The notes under the pieces were generated by a model, which was not told the origin of the DNA, did not search any database, and was given only the letters and a program-made list of their open reading frames with translations. This document shows, one piece after another, positions 7,965 to 16,842 of a stretch of DNA of 64,000 nucleotides. This stretch comes from Candidatus Electrothrix rattekaaiensis (GTDB taxonomy: Bacteria; Desulfobacterota; Desulfobulbia; Desulfobulbales; Desulfobulbaceae). Each line of letters begins with the position of its first letter. Position 1 is the first letter of the stretch. The stretch lies in NCBI GenBank assembly GCA_032595675.1, contig JAVQMD010000003.1, positions 237,960 through 301,959 of the forward strand. Reading direction: 5' to 3'. The translations under genes were made by a program, and so were the position numbers.

Positions 7965-10121
7965 TCATCGCTCGTTGCGCAAAGAGAGAGCAATTCGCCG
8001 CCGTTGCTGATCCACTTCCAGCACCCGCACCGTCACCTGCTGCCCCACCTTGACCACCTCAGCAGGGTCTTTAACAAAGCGATCCGCCAATTGGCTGATA
8101 TGGATCAATCCGTCCTGATGCACCCCGATATCGACAAAGGCACCGAATTGGGTAACATTGGTAATGATACCGGGCAGACGCATTTCCTCGACCAGATCAT
8201 CTATGGAATGCACCCCGTCGGCAAAGGCAAAGGCGGAAAACTCCTGACGCGGATCACGACCGGGTCGGGCCAGTTCCTCCAGGATATCCCGTAGAGTAGG
8301 CAGGCCGAGCGAGTCGATCCCTGCTGTTTTCTGAACATATTGTTGCAGATCAATCCGGTCCCGTAGCTCCTTTTTCTTCATCAGCTCGCTGATCGTGCAG
8401 CCTGCATCGGTAGCCATCTTTTGCACCACAGCATAACGTTCCGGGTGGACAGCGGAATTATCCAGAGGATTTTTTGCACCGTGAATGCGGAGAAAACCCG
8501 CGCACTGTTCAAAGGCTTTAGCCCCCAGCCGGGGCACCTTAAGCAGCTGCTTTCGACTTGTAAAGGGTCCATGCTCATCCCGCCAGCCAATGATCTTGGC
8601 AGCCAATCCTGCTCCCAAGCCCGAAACATAGGCAAGCAATTCCAGAGAACCGCTGTTCACCTCCACCCCGACCGTGTTGACGCAATGCATGACCACGTCA
8701 TCCAGGGCCTTTTTCAGGGCTGCCTGATTGACATCATGCTGATATTGGCCCACCCCGATGGAGGCGGGATCAAGCTTGACCAACTCAGCCAGGGGATCCT
8801 GAAGACGACGACCGATGGAGACCGCACCCCGCACCGTGATATCATGGTCAGGGAATTCCCGTCGGGCCGCCTCGGAAGCGGAGTAAATCGAGGCCCCGCT
8901 CTCGTTGACCAACGTGATCAGGATGTCCTTGTCCAGTCTGAGGCTGCGAACAAACTGTTCTGTCTCCCGTCCGGCAGTCCCGTTACCAATGGCAATGGCC
9001 TGAATCCGGTGTTTCTGACAGAGTTTTGTGATGGTCCGGCTTGCCTCCTCCTGCTGCTTTGTACCGTGGGTGGGATAGACCGTGGTGAAATCCAGCAACT
9101 TTCCCTGTTCGCTGAGACAAACCAACTTGGCTCCAGTGCGAAAACCCGGATCAAGGGCCAGGGCCCGTTTCTGCCCCAGGGCCGGGGCCAGCAATAATTC
9201 CCGGAGATTATCAGCAAAGACCTGAATCGCCTCCTGATCAGCCCGCTGCTTGAGCTCAGCCCGTAATTCATTTTCCAGAGAAGGCCCCAATAAGCGTTTA
9301 TAGCTATCCTCTGCGGCCAAGCTCAACTGCTCACAAAACCTGCCTTGAGACGAGAATCGCCTTTTGAGCAGAGCAAGGGCGGCATCCTCATCCGGTCGAA
9401 CCGCGAGGCGTAGCATCTTTTCCTCTCCTCCGCGAAACATAGCCAGTAAACGATGACTCGGGGCCTTATTGGCCGCCTCCTGCCAGTCGAAATAATCCCG
9501 GAACTTTGCCCCTTCCTCCTGCTTTTTCTTCACCACCGCAGAACGAATCACCGCCTTGTCCGCAAAGAGTCGGCGCAGGCTCGCCCGCATCTCCGCATCC
9601 TCGTTAATCCACTCCGCCATAATATCTCTTGCCCCGGCCAGAGCCTCTTCCTCTGAATGCACCTCTTTTTCTGGATCAACAAAGGCTCCCGGTTGAATTT
9701 GATTATCCTGACCGGTAAAAATTGCTCGGGCCAGCGGTTCAAGACCTTTCTCCTTTGCCGCAGAGGCCTTGGTCTTGCGTTTCTGCTTATACGGGAGAAA
9801 GATATCTTCCAAGGTGGTGAGATCTTCAGCCTTGCGCAATGAGTGCTCTAATTCAACGGTCAGTAATTCCCGAACGGTGAGAGAGTCCAGCATGGTCTGC
9901 CGCCGCTTCTCCAGGGCCGCAAGATCTGCCAGCTGATCCCGGATCGCAGCGACTTGCACTTCATCAAGGGAGCCGGTCAATTCTTTACGATACCGGGAAA
10001 TAAAAGGCACGGTTGCGCCTTCTTCAAGGAGTTGGGCTGCGGCAAGCACCTGTTGAGGAGCAATGTTCAGGGTCTGTGCGATACGATGTTGACGATGATG
10101 TTTTTGTTGATCCTGGGGCAT
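7965..10121 (-). CDS. tex: Tex-type RNA-binding protein
   Basis: Cytoplasmic nucleic-acid-binding protein of the Tex/YhgF family, linked to transcription and RNA handling. Features in order: the N-terminal helical Tex region (EEGATVPFISRYRKE is the family signature), a YqgF-like RNase H fold around residue 315 (ALALDPGFRTGAKLV), helix-hairpin-helix elements (GLGAGLAAKIIGWR near 500), and a C-terminal S1 domain (LPGIITNVTQFGAFVDIGVH...IALSLR, about 645-715). Length 718 is slightly short of the usual ~770 but all domains are present. It is monocistronic here, about 160 bases from the DUF2339 gene. Confidence 0.95.
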   Translation of the reverse strand: MPQDQQKHHRQHRIAQTLNIAPQQVLAAAQLLEEGATVPFISRYRKELTGSLDEVQVAAIRDQLADLAALEKRRQTMLDSLTVRELLTVELEHSLRKAEDLTTLEDIFLPYKQKRKTKASAAKEKGLEPLARAIFTGQDNQIQPGAFVDPEKEVHSEEEALAGARDIMAEWINEDAEMRASLRRLFADKAVIRSAVVKKKQEEGAKFRDYFDWQEAANKAPSHRLLAMFRGGEEKMLRLAVRPDEDAALALLKRRFSSQGRFCEQLSLAAEDSYKRLLGPSLENELRAELKQRADQEAIQVFADNLRELLLAPALGQKRALALDPGFRTGAKLVCLSEQGKLLDFTTVYPTHGTKQQEEASRTITKLCQKHRIQAIAIGNGTAGRETEQFVRSLRLDKDILITLVNESGASIYSASEAARREFPDHDITVRGAVSIGRRLQDPLAELVKLDPASIGVGQYQHDVNQAALKKALDDVVMHCVNTVGVEVNSGSLELLAYVSGLGAGLAAKIIGWRDEHGPFTSRKQLLKVPRLGAKAFEQCAGFLRIHGAKNPLDNSAVHPERYAVVQKMATDAGCTISELMKKKELRDRIDLQQYVQKTAGIDSLGLPTLRDILEELARPGRDPRQEFSAFAFADGVHSIDDLVEEMRLPGIITNVTQFGAFVDIGVHQDGLIHISQLADRFVKDPAEVVKVGQQVTVRVLEVDQQRRRIALSLRNER

Positions 10122-10464
10122 AGGAGGGTCTCAAGGAAAATATAGATAACGGGATAGCGATAAATCATTATGTAACCGGTTACGGTTATAACGAATTCGC
10201 TTGAGAAGGGCAAACATATATTTGACAAATGAAGTTGTCCGTTTTCTTTGCACTCAAGCGTACCTACGTGGCTGATGTAGATTCCTAACTCCGCCGACCA
10301 CGTCGCGATCAGGTCGTTTGGTAAAAAAACGTGGCCTATTCCCCTTTTGCCCCGGCAATTTATCCTTGACTTTTTAGATTCACTGTGTTTGCCTTCTTCC
10401 TGCCTTAGAAGGATACAGCTCGTCAGTTCAATGCATTACATATACATACAGCTTGGTAGAGGTC
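10122..10464. other. Upstream region of the sugar-transport operon
   Basis: About 340 non-coding bases between the divergently arranged tex and transporter genes. It holds a LacI-type palindromic operator at 10171-10184 and a TTGACA hexamer at 10222-10227 without a good -10 partner. An ORF running through it (from 10347) is only a read-through into the broken binding-protein copy. Confidence 0.5.
10171..10184. promoter_or_regulatory. Candidate LacI-family operator
   Basis: TGTAACCGGTTACG contains the perfect palindrome GTAACCGGTTAC with a central CG, the typical form of LacI/GalR-family operators. It lies upstream of a sugar ABC-transporter operon, which fits repression by a sugar-sensing regulator. 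No such regulator gene lies in this window. Confidence 0.45.
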
Positions 10465-10646
10465 ATGCAAAACAAAAAAAAATTTATCTCTACGTAACTC
10501 ACCTATTCTTGGCCTTCGCTTTTATCATCCTTTCAGGCTGCACACCCGAAGCGGAGACAAATAAGCAACTGATTACGGTCTGGGCGAACGCAACGTGTTC
10601 ATGGATCAGGTGCAACGCTTTAATGAAAAAATATAATTACTTGAGA
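10465..10646 (+). pseudogene. Broken 5' fragment of the sugar-binding protein gene
   Basis: This stretch copies the first ~180 bases of the intact gene at 11930: the lipoprotein signal (LYVTHLFLAFAFIILSGCTPE) and NKQLITVWA match. It is damaged twice. One base is missing in the A-rich start (after ATG 10465 the frame stops at TAA within ten codons). Nineteen bases are missing between two GGGCG repeats after the TVWA codons. The copy ends around GTGCAACGCTTTAATGA. It lies just before the TPM gene, so the TPM gene is flanked by two copies of the same 5' segment. Confidence 0.8.
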
Positions 10647-10653
10647 TAATATC

Positions 10654-11856
10654 ATGCAAAACCAATTGAATTTTTGCAAGTTTGTCAATGTTGGAATTTG
10701 CCATCTGTTTATCATGATGGTAATTCTGGGAAATTTAATATTTCTCCCGGCGGACTCTCCGGCGGGAGAGTATCCCAAGGCCGATGATCTTTATGTGAAC
10801 GATTATGCCCAATTGTTGACACCTGAAGATGCAGCCGGTATTCGCACTCTGTTCACAACGCTCCGCAGTGATTGGGAAATCGAGGCGGTGGTGCTGACAA
10901 TCAGTACGTTCAAAAAATATGAAACGCAGGATACCACGCTTGAAGAGTTTGCCACCAATCTTCTCAACACCTGGGGCATTGGAGACAAAGAGAAGAATAA
11001 TGGGGTGTTGATCTTAGTTGCCGTGAACGACAGGAAAATGCGGATCGAACTGGGCGCGGGATATCCCGAGGGCATGGATAGGAAAATGAAAATGGTCATT
11101 GACGAGTTTATGCTGCCTCAGTTCAAACGCAATAACTACAGCCGTGGGATTTATCAAGGGGCGCGGGAAATGATTGCCGAAGTAACAGGGCGGGAGCCTG
11201 GAGATAACAGACCGCAGCCACCGGTGATGACCAATAATTGGGTTGCCGCCAACAGAACGGTGACTGCCCACAATGGGCCTAACGAGGGATTGAGGGTTCT
11301 AAGCATGATCGGCGGCGGACTGCTCTCGCTGCTCGGTCTGATTTTCGGCGGACGCCACTATCTGCGGCGGCGCAAAAGATATTGTCCGAAGTGTCGGACA
11401 ATGATGACCCGTCTGGACGAGGTTGCTGATGATGCCCGTTTAGAGGCTGGACAAATCAAAGAGGAATCAGTGAAATCTGTGGATTATGATGTCTGGCTCT
11501 GTCTGGATTGCGGCACAACGAAGGTTATCCCCTACAACAGCTGGTCTTCTTCGTATACAAAGTGTTCGCAATGCAAACGCCGTACTATGGAGGTGACACA
11601 CAGAACAATCACGAGTGCCACCACAAGCTCTATCGGTAAAGGGGAAAAAACAGAGAATTGTACAAACTGCGGTTATCATCATACATCCAGATATACCATC
11701 CAGAAGATTGAAAAGTCAAGTAGTTCCGGCAGCCCTTCCGGCGGGAATTCATCCGGCAGGAGTTCTTCCAGTGGCAGTTCATCCAGCGGGAGGTCTTCCG
11801 GCGGGAGGTCTTCCGGCGGGAGGTCTTCCGGCGGCGGTGCCAGCGGATCGTGGTGA
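10654..11856 (+). CDS. TPM-domain protein with zinc ribbon and Ser/Gly-rich tail (YgcG-like)
   Basis: A 400-residue envelope protein. A signal/membrane segment (about 12-36) leads to a TPM domain (VNDYAQLLTPEDAAGIRTL...WGIGDKEKNNGVLILVA...IELGAGYPEG). A membrane helix follows (LSMIGGGLLSLLGLIFGG, near 222-240), then a cytoplasmic-side zinc-ribbon region with four CxxC pairs (CPKC, CLDC, CSQC, CTNC) and a tail of SSGGR repeats ending GGGASGSW, the usual end of these proteins. The TPM fold has been linked to phosphatase activity and to photosystem repair in plants; the bacterial role is unclear. It stands between a broken and an intact copy of the transporter's binding-protein gene. Confidence 0.8.
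   Translation: MQNQLNFCKFVNVGICHLFIMMVILGNLIFLPADSPAGEYPKADDLYVNDYAQLLTPEDAAGIRTLFTTLRSDWEIEAVVLTISTFKKYETQDTTLEEFATNLLNTWGIGDKEKNNGVLILVAVNDRKMRIELGAGYPEGMDRKMKMVIDEFMLPQFKRNNYSRGIYQGAREMIAEVTGREPGDNRPQPPVMTNNWVAANRTVTAHNGPNEGLRVLSMIGGGLLSLLGLIFGGRHYLRRRKRYCPKCRTMMTRLDEVADDARLEAGQIKEESVKSVDYDVWLCLDCGTTKVIPYNSWSSSYTKCSQCKRRTMEVTHRTITSATTSSIGKGEKTENCTNCGYHHTSRYTIQKIEKSSSSGSPSGGNSSGRSSSSGSSSSGRSSGGRSSGGRSSGGGASGSW
11781..11835 (+). repeat. 15-bp tandem repeat coding the Ser/Gly tail
   Basis: The unit AGGTCTTCCGGCGGG is repeated about three times in frame, with degenerate copies upstream. It encodes the RSSGG repeats of the TPM protein tail and can change length without loss of frame. Confidence 0.7.
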
Positions 11857-11929
11857 CGAGCTGCATCTCATCAGTAAATTTCGCGGTGATGTGCTTTCGA
11901 TACTACCAAATTTTTAAAGAGCAGTGCTT

Positions 11930-13231
11930 ATGCAAACCCAAAAAACATTTTTTCTCTACGTAACTCACCTATTCCTGTTCTGCGCACTCATTGCCCTTCC
12001 GGGCTGTAAACCGGAGACGGATGCGAACAAGCAACTGATTACGGTCTGGGCGCACAGCGGGCAGGAGGGCGAGCGCAAGGTGCTCATGGATCAGGTGCAA
12101 CGCTTTAACGAGGCATTTCCTGATTTCCATGTTGAACTCACCCTGCTGCCGGAAGGCTCGTATAACTCCCAGCTCCAGTCCGCTGCCCTTTCCCACGACC
12201 TACCGGATGTGATCGAATTTGACGGGCCGTTCCTGTACGGCTATGTCTGGCAGAATCAGCTCCAGCCCTTGGATGACCTCCTGCCTGCGGCAGTGCAGGC
12301 CGATCTGCTGCCGTCTATCATCAAGCAGGGCACCATGCACGATCAGCTTTTTGCGGTGGGGATGTTTGATTCCGGTCTGGGCATGTACGGCAATAAGGCT
12401 TTGCTGGAGGCGGCGGGCATCCGTATTCCCGTCTCAGTGGATGATGCCTGGACAGCCGAGGAGTTCGATCAGGTGCTGAACAAACTGGCTGCCCAAGATC
12501 AGGACAAGGCTGTGCTGGATCTCAAGGCCAATTACCGGGGCGAGTGGTTCACCTATGCCTTTTCCCCGATTATTCAGTCAGCCGGTGGTGATCTGATTGA
12601 CCGGCGGGATTATCTGCACGCGGAACCGGTGCTGGCCGGAAAAGAGGCGGTCAATGCCATGACCACCCTGCGGGATTGGTTTCAACAGGGTTATGTTGAT
12701 CCGAACCTGGATGATGCCGCCTTTGTCGAGCAGCGGGTGGCCCTGTCCTGGGTAGGGCATTGGGAATATCCCCGCTACGCAAAGGCCTTGGGCGATGAGC
12801 TGGTCCTCCTGCCCCTGCCGGATTTCGGCCAGGGTTCAAAGACCGGCCAAGGCTCCTGGCAATGGGGCATCAACGCGGATGCCCGTCATCCCGAGACAGC
12901 AGGCCAGTTTCTCGCCTTTCTGCTTCGACCAAAAAATATTCTGGCCATGACCGAGGTCAACGGGGCCGTGCCTGCAACCAAGACTGCCATTGCCAGCTCG
13001 CCCCTGTACAGGGAAGGCGGCCCGCTCCGGCTTTTTGTGGAGCAGCTCCGGCAGAGCAGCGTGGAGCGACCCCGCACCCCGGCCTATCAGGTCATCACCT
13101 CGATCTTTCAGCAGGCTTTTGATGAAATCCGCAACGGAGCCGATGTGCAGAAAGCCCTGCATCAGGCTGCCGCAGCTATTGAGCAGGATATTACGGACAG
13201 CGAAGGCTACCGTTCTGTTCCCCGTTCCTGA
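11930..13231 (+). CDS. Sugar ABC transporter, substrate-binding lipoprotein
   Basis: Extracytoplasmic solute-binding protein family 1 (433 residues). It catches a carbohydrate, probably an oligosaccharide or polyol, and passes it to the permeases encoded downstream. A lipoprotein signal (LFLFCALIALPGC) gives lipidation at Cys about residue 25. The mature part has the family pattern ITVWAHSGQEGERKVLMDQVQRFN at its start and GKEAVNAMTTLRDWFQQGYVDP in the second lobe. I chose ATG 11930, matching the start of the broken copy at 10465, over GTG 11924. It is followed at 35 bases by the first permease gene. Substrate cannot be told from sequence alone. Confidence 0.9.
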   Translation: MQTQKTFFLYVTHLFLFCALIALPGCKPETDANKQLITVWAHSGQEGERKVLMDQVQRFNEAFPDFHVELTLLPEGSYNSQLQSAALSHDLPDVIEFDGPFLYGYVWQNQLQPLDDLLPAAVQADLLPSIIKQGTMHDQLFAVGMFDSGLGMYGNKALLEAAGIRIPVSVDDAWTAEEFDQVLNKLAAQDQDKAVLDLKANYRGEWFTYAFSPIIQSAGGDLIDRRDYLHAEPVLAGKEAVNAMTTLRDWFQQGYVDPNLDDAAFVEQRVALSWVGHWEYPRYAKALGDELVLLPLPDFGQGSKTGQGSWQWGINADARHPETAGQFLAFLLRPKNILAMTEVNGAVPATKTAIASSPLYREGGPLRLFVEQLRQSSVERPRTPAYQVITSIFQQAFDEIRNGADVQKALHQAAAAIEQDITDSEGYRSVPRS

Positions 13232-13266
13232 CAGCACAGAGAGTATAAACAGCAGAGGTTTCCATT

Positions 13267-14163
13267 ATGAACAACAAGTTTCGCAGCGACAATAAGGTCG
13301 GCTGGCTCATGGTCGCCCCGGCACTGACCGGTCTGGCCCTTTTTATCGGCCTGCCCTTTCTCCTAGCCCTGATCCTCTCCTTTACCAACCTGAAACTGGC
13401 CTCGCCCCTGCCGCTCACCTTTGTCGGTTTGCAGCATTACGCCCGCATTATCCAAGACCCTGTTTTTCTCCGGGCCCTGCTCAACAACCTGATCTTTGCC
13501 GTGGTCGTGGTGCCAGCTCAGACCAGCTGCGCCCTGCTCCTTGCCCTGCTGGTGAACCGCAAGCTCCCAGGCATGGTGGTGTTCCGCACCCTGTTCTTTC
13601 TGCCGGTAATCTTCCCCTTTGCCCTGATCTCCGTGGTCTGGATGCTCCTCTATGCGCCCGGCCCGAACGGAGTGATCAACTCCGTGCTTGAGCTGCTGAC
13701 CTTCGGGATCTGGGAGCCGCAGGATTTCCTTCATAACCAATTCCTTGCCCTGCCCGCGATTATGGTGGTCTCGATCTGGCAGGGAGCCGGGTTTCAGATG
13801 ATTGTCTATCTTGCCGGACTCCAGGATATTTCAGAAGAACTCTACGAGGCCGCCCGCCTGGACGGGGCCAATTCTTGGCAGCAGTTCTGGCATGTCACCT
13901 TTCCCTGCCTGCGCAACACCACTCTGTTCGTGGTCTCGGTGACCACCATTCTCTCGTTCCGTCTCTTTGATCAGGTCCAGATCATGACCAAGGGCGGCCC
14001 GCTTAATGCCACCGCTACTGTGGTCTTCGAGGCCGTTCGTGCTGCTTTTGAACGGCAGCAGATTGCCCGTGGTTCGGCCATGACCGTGGTCTTTTTCATC
14101 ATTGTCCTCTGCCTGACCTTCTTTCAGCGGCGGATGGTGAGCGAGGATCGGCGGGTTGGGTGA
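13267..14163 (+). CDS. Sugar ABC transporter permease (MalF type)
   Basis: Inner-membrane permease of 298 residues with six predicted helices. It carries the conserved cytoplasmic EAA loop, EEAARLDGANSWQQFWHVTFP (shown in part: EAARLDGAN, about residues 197-205), that docks on the ATPase. It pairs with the second permease encoded at 16843. In most operons the two permease genes are adjacent; here 2.7 kb carrying a tandem array and two DUF2207 genes lies between them. Confidence 0.93.
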   Translation: MNNKFRSDNKVGWLMVAPALTGLALFIGLPFLLALILSFTNLKLASPLPLTFVGLQHYARIIQDPVFLRALLNNLIFAVVVVPAQTSCALLLALLVNRKLPGMVVFRTLFFLPVIFPFALISVVWMLLYAPGPNGVINSVLELLTFGIWEPQDFLHNQFLALPAIMVVSIWQGAGFQMIVYLAGLQDISEELYEAARLDGANSWQQFWHVTFPCLRNTTLFVVSVTTILSFRLFDQVQIMTKGGPLNATATVVFEAVRAAFERQQIARGSAMTVVFFIIVLCLTFFQRRMVSEDRRVG

Positions 14164-14196
14164 TTTTCTTTCCTCCGGGGAAGGCGTTACGTGTTC

Positions 14197-14388
14197 CATG
14201 TCAAGCGTGATATAGCTCAGGGGAAGCTTACTTTGCCTCATGTGAAGCGTGATATGCCGCAGATGAAGCTTACTTTGTCCCATATTAAGCGTGATATGCC
14301 TCAGATGAAGCTTACTTTGCCCCATGTCAAGCGTGATATGCCACAGATAAAGCTTACTTTGTCCCATATCAAGCGTGATATGCCTTGT
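14197..14388. repeat. 42-bp tandem array (two 21-bp halves), about 4.5 units
   Basis: Units start at 14197, 14239, 14281, 14323 and 14365. Each unit has two related 21-bp halves, one around CATGTCAAGCGTGATATGCC and one around CAGATGAAGCTTACTTTG. As the unit is a multiple of 3, both strands stay open: the plus strand would give alternating HVKRDMP and QMKLTLP heptads. No start with a ribosome-binding site is seen, so I treat it as non-coding DNA. It lies between the first permease gene and the first DUF2207 gene. Confidence 0.9.
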
Positions 14389-14464
14389 GGAAAGCAATCA
14401 GGAGGCTCTGTACAGCTCAGGGACTGGTAACAGATCCGTTAATCCAAAAACAAAGGAGGAAATC

Positions 14465-15742
14465 ATGAAGTGCCTCAGGCAACTGCTCGCAGTGTCTGTC
14501 CGGGCAATCGTACTTGCATTATTTTTACTGAATGCTCAAACCGCATCGGCTAAATCCCCGCCCTTTTACTGGGAGTTCATCAATGTGCTGATTGATGTCC
14601 AGCAAAACGGAGACATGCTGATCACCGAGACCCAGAAATACGTTTTCACCGGACTGATCGGTAATGAACGATCTCGTATCATCCCGCTAGACAAAGTGGA
14701 CCGTATTGATCAGATTGAAGTTTTTGAAGGGGAAGAGAGAATTCCGATCAGCACGGATATCATAAATAATCAGCAGAGGATTACATGGCAACACGCGATG
14801 AATCCACCGGAGAGTCGTACTTTTGTCCTTAAGTATCGGGTCGTGGGTGGTATACGGGTGTATAAAGGGGTTATACAGGCGTATAAAGGAAAGGATCTGA
14901 TATATTTTAGAGCTATTTCGGGAAATCGGGCAGCACCCGTTCAGAGTGGCAAAGTGACAATACGTCTGCCGGATTTCTTAGCGGAAGAAATCGGAGATTC
15001 TAAATCGTTTGGTGTACCAACTGATACTAAACAGCTTGATGGGCGAACTATGGAGTTTCTTTCAAAAGGCCCATTATCCCCGGACCAGGAGTTAGGGGTG
15101 CAGGTCTCCTTTTCACAGGTCTATTGGGATGCTATCAATGTGTCTATTGACGAGCAGGCGATGCTTATTGATGTACAAAAAAACGGTGATATGTTGGTGA
15201 ATGAATCCAGAAAATACGTTTTCAGGGGAATATACAGCAATGAGCGCTATCGTTATATTTCACTGGAAACAGCGGACCGCGTTGATCAGGTTGAAGTTTA
15301 TGAAGGTGACAGGAAACTTCCTGTAAAGGCAGACGTCAGGGATAATCAGCTTGCAATCAGCTGGTTACATGAATTAGATTTTCCTGAGACTCACACTTTC
15401 AATCTTAAATATCGCATTATGGGGAGTTTACTTTTTCAGGAAAAGGAAGATGTGCTTTTGGTGACTCCTATTTCGGGAAAGCATCCTATTCCCGTTCAGA
15501 AAAGCAAAGTAACAATTCGTTTGCCGGATTCGTTTATTGGAAAGATTCATACCGTTAAGAGTTCTGGGATGGAATCCTGGAAGAGTGATGAGCGTACGGT
15601 GGAGTTAGTCTCACAGGGAGCAGTGAAACCAAGACAGGCGGTCAATATTCAAATATCTCTTCCGCATGGTGCGCTTGAGGTGTCTATGCCCGAATGGCAG
15701 AGGAAGAGAGCGGAGTATTGGAAAAGGAAAAGAGGGAAATAG
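14465..15742 (+). CDS. Secreted protein with two DUF2207-like domains
   Basis: A 425-residue exported protein. The start is ATG 14465, with AAAGGAGG five bases upstream. The signal peptide (MKCLRQLLAVSVRAIVLALF to TASA) is followed by two copies of one beta-rich domain, about 31-235 and 250-425. Each has the pattern IDVQxNGDMLxxExxKYVF, then RYIxLxxxDRxDQxEVYEG and a TFxLKYRI strand. This is the DUF2207 type, whose function is not known. It lacks the membrane helix and Gly-rich tail of its neighbour at 15843. The signal and first 60 codons are nearly identical to that gene, so the two arose by recent duplication or conversion. Confidence 0.75.
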   Translation: MKCLRQLLAVSVRAIVLALFLLNAQTASAKSPPFYWEFINVLIDVQQNGDMLITETQKYVFTGLIGNERSRIIPLDKVDRIDQIEVFEGEERIPISTDIINNQQRITWQHAMNPPESRTFVLKYRVVGGIRVYKGVIQAYKGKDLIYFRAISGNRAAPVQSGKVTIRLPDFLAEEIGDSKSFGVPTDTKQLDGRTMEFLSKGPLSPDQELGVQVSFSQVYWDAINVSIDEQAMLIDVQKNGDMLVNESRKYVFRGIYSNERYRYISLETADRVDQVEVYEGDRKLPVKADVRDNQLAISWLHELDFPETHTFNLKYRIMGSLLFQEKEDVLLVTPISGKHPIPVQKSKVTIRLPDSFIGKIHTVKSSGMESWKSDERTVELVSQGAVKPRQAVNIQISLPHGALEVSMPEWQRKRAEYWKRKRGK

Positions 15743-15842
15743 CAGCCCGAAATATGAAGATCTTTCTCTAACAGGCGGAACTGAGTTTTTATATCACCCA
15801 GCAACGTGCATCTTTAATAACTTTAATTACAACGGAGGATTT

Positions 15843-16775
15843 ATGAAGTGCCTCAGGCAACTGCTCGCAGTGTCTGTCCGGGCAATCGTACTTGCAGTAT
15901 TTTTACTGAATGCTCAAACAGCATCGGCGAAATCTCCGCCCTTTTACTGGGACTTCATCAATGTGCTAATTGATGTGCAGGGAAACGGCGACATGCTGGT
16001 CACCGAGACCCAGAAGTACGTTTTCACCGGGCCGCACACCAACGAACGATATCGCTACATCCCGCTGGATAAGGTGGACGGCATTGATCAGATTGAAGTT
16101 TACGAAGGGGACGAAAAACTTCCGTTCAGTACAAATATCAAAAACGGGCAGCGGTGGATCAAATGGCGGCATGAGCTGAACCCGCCGGAGAGCCATACCT
16201 TTGTGCTGAAATATCGCATTAAAGGTGGTATCCAAGTTCATGGCGAAGAAGATTGGGTGTACGTCAAAGCTATCTTTAAAGACCGATCCGCACCGATTCA
16301 GAGCGGCAAGGTGACGGTACGCCTGCCGGATGCCTTGGCAGGACAAATCACCAGCTTTAAAAATTTCGGGGTGCCTGCCGAGGCCCGACAAATTGATGAA
16401 CGAACGGTTGAGTTTGTTGCAAAAGGCACAATGGAGCCAGGAACGGAGCTGGAGGTACGCGTTGCTGTTCCACATGAGGTGCTCCAACTTCCAGAACAAC
16501 CACGAAAAAATTCTGCTTATTGGAAGAAAAAAGCTGCCGAATTGAAACATTATAGTAGCGGCAAGAAAAGCACTTGGGAAACCGACAGGTCCGCTTGGAT
16601 TGTCGGGATCATACTTGCCATTATCGTTTTTATAATTATTCTTATTTTTGGTGGCAAAGGAGGTGGTGGCAGCGGAGGAAGTAGCGGTTACACCGGAAGC
16701 GGCTATTCTGGCGGAGGGGGCTTTGGGGGCGGCAGTTCCGGTGGAGGAGGATGCTGCGGCGGGGGAGGAGGTTGA
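15843..16775 (+). CDS. DUF2207-like membrane-anchored protein with Gly-rich tail
   Basis: A 310-residue protein. A signal peptide is shared with the gene at 14465; one DUF2207-like domain (about 30-215) follows, then a membrane helix (AWIVGIILAIIVFIIILIF, about 254-272) and a Gly/Ser tail with a CC pair near the end. The start at ATG 15843 is set by CGGAGG 4-5 bases upstream and by alignment with the paralogue; a longer frame from 15666 overlaps the preceding gene and is not used. DUF2207 proteins usually have this signal-domain-helix-Gly tail plan. It lies 67 bases before the second permease gene and is probably co-transcribed with the transporter. Confidence 0.8.
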   Translation: MKCLRQLLAVSVRAIVLAVFLLNAQTASAKSPPFYWDFINVLIDVQGNGDMLVTETQKYVFTGPHTNERYRYIPLDKVDGIDQIEVYEGDEKLPFSTNIKNGQRWIKWRHELNPPESHTFVLKYRIKGGIQVHGEEDWVYVKAIFKDRSAPIQSGKVTVRLPDALAGQITSFKNFGVPAEARQIDERTVEFVAKGTMEPGTELEVRVAVPHEVLQLPEQPRKNSAYWKKKAAELKHYSSGKKSTWETDRSAWIVGIILAIIVFIIILIFGGKGGGGSGGSSGYTGSGYSGGGGFGGGSSGGGGCCGGGGG

Positions 16776-16842
16776 TTCTCCTGTCATCGCTCCGTAACGA
16801 AAAAAGCACGTAACCAAGATCAATCAACCCGAATTCAATACC

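Noticed and set aside
14197..14388. CRISPR array
   Set aside because: Units are contiguous with no unique spacers, and no cas genes are in the window. The same holds for the arrays at 36505 and 46573.
14191..14430. 79-residue frame made by the 42-bp array
   Set aside because: No ribosome-binding site; open only because the unit is a multiple of three; the other strand is open as well.
15666..15842. N-terminal extension of the second DUF2207 gene
   Set aside because: It overlaps the first gene and lies before a clear signal peptide with its own ribosome-binding site at 15843.
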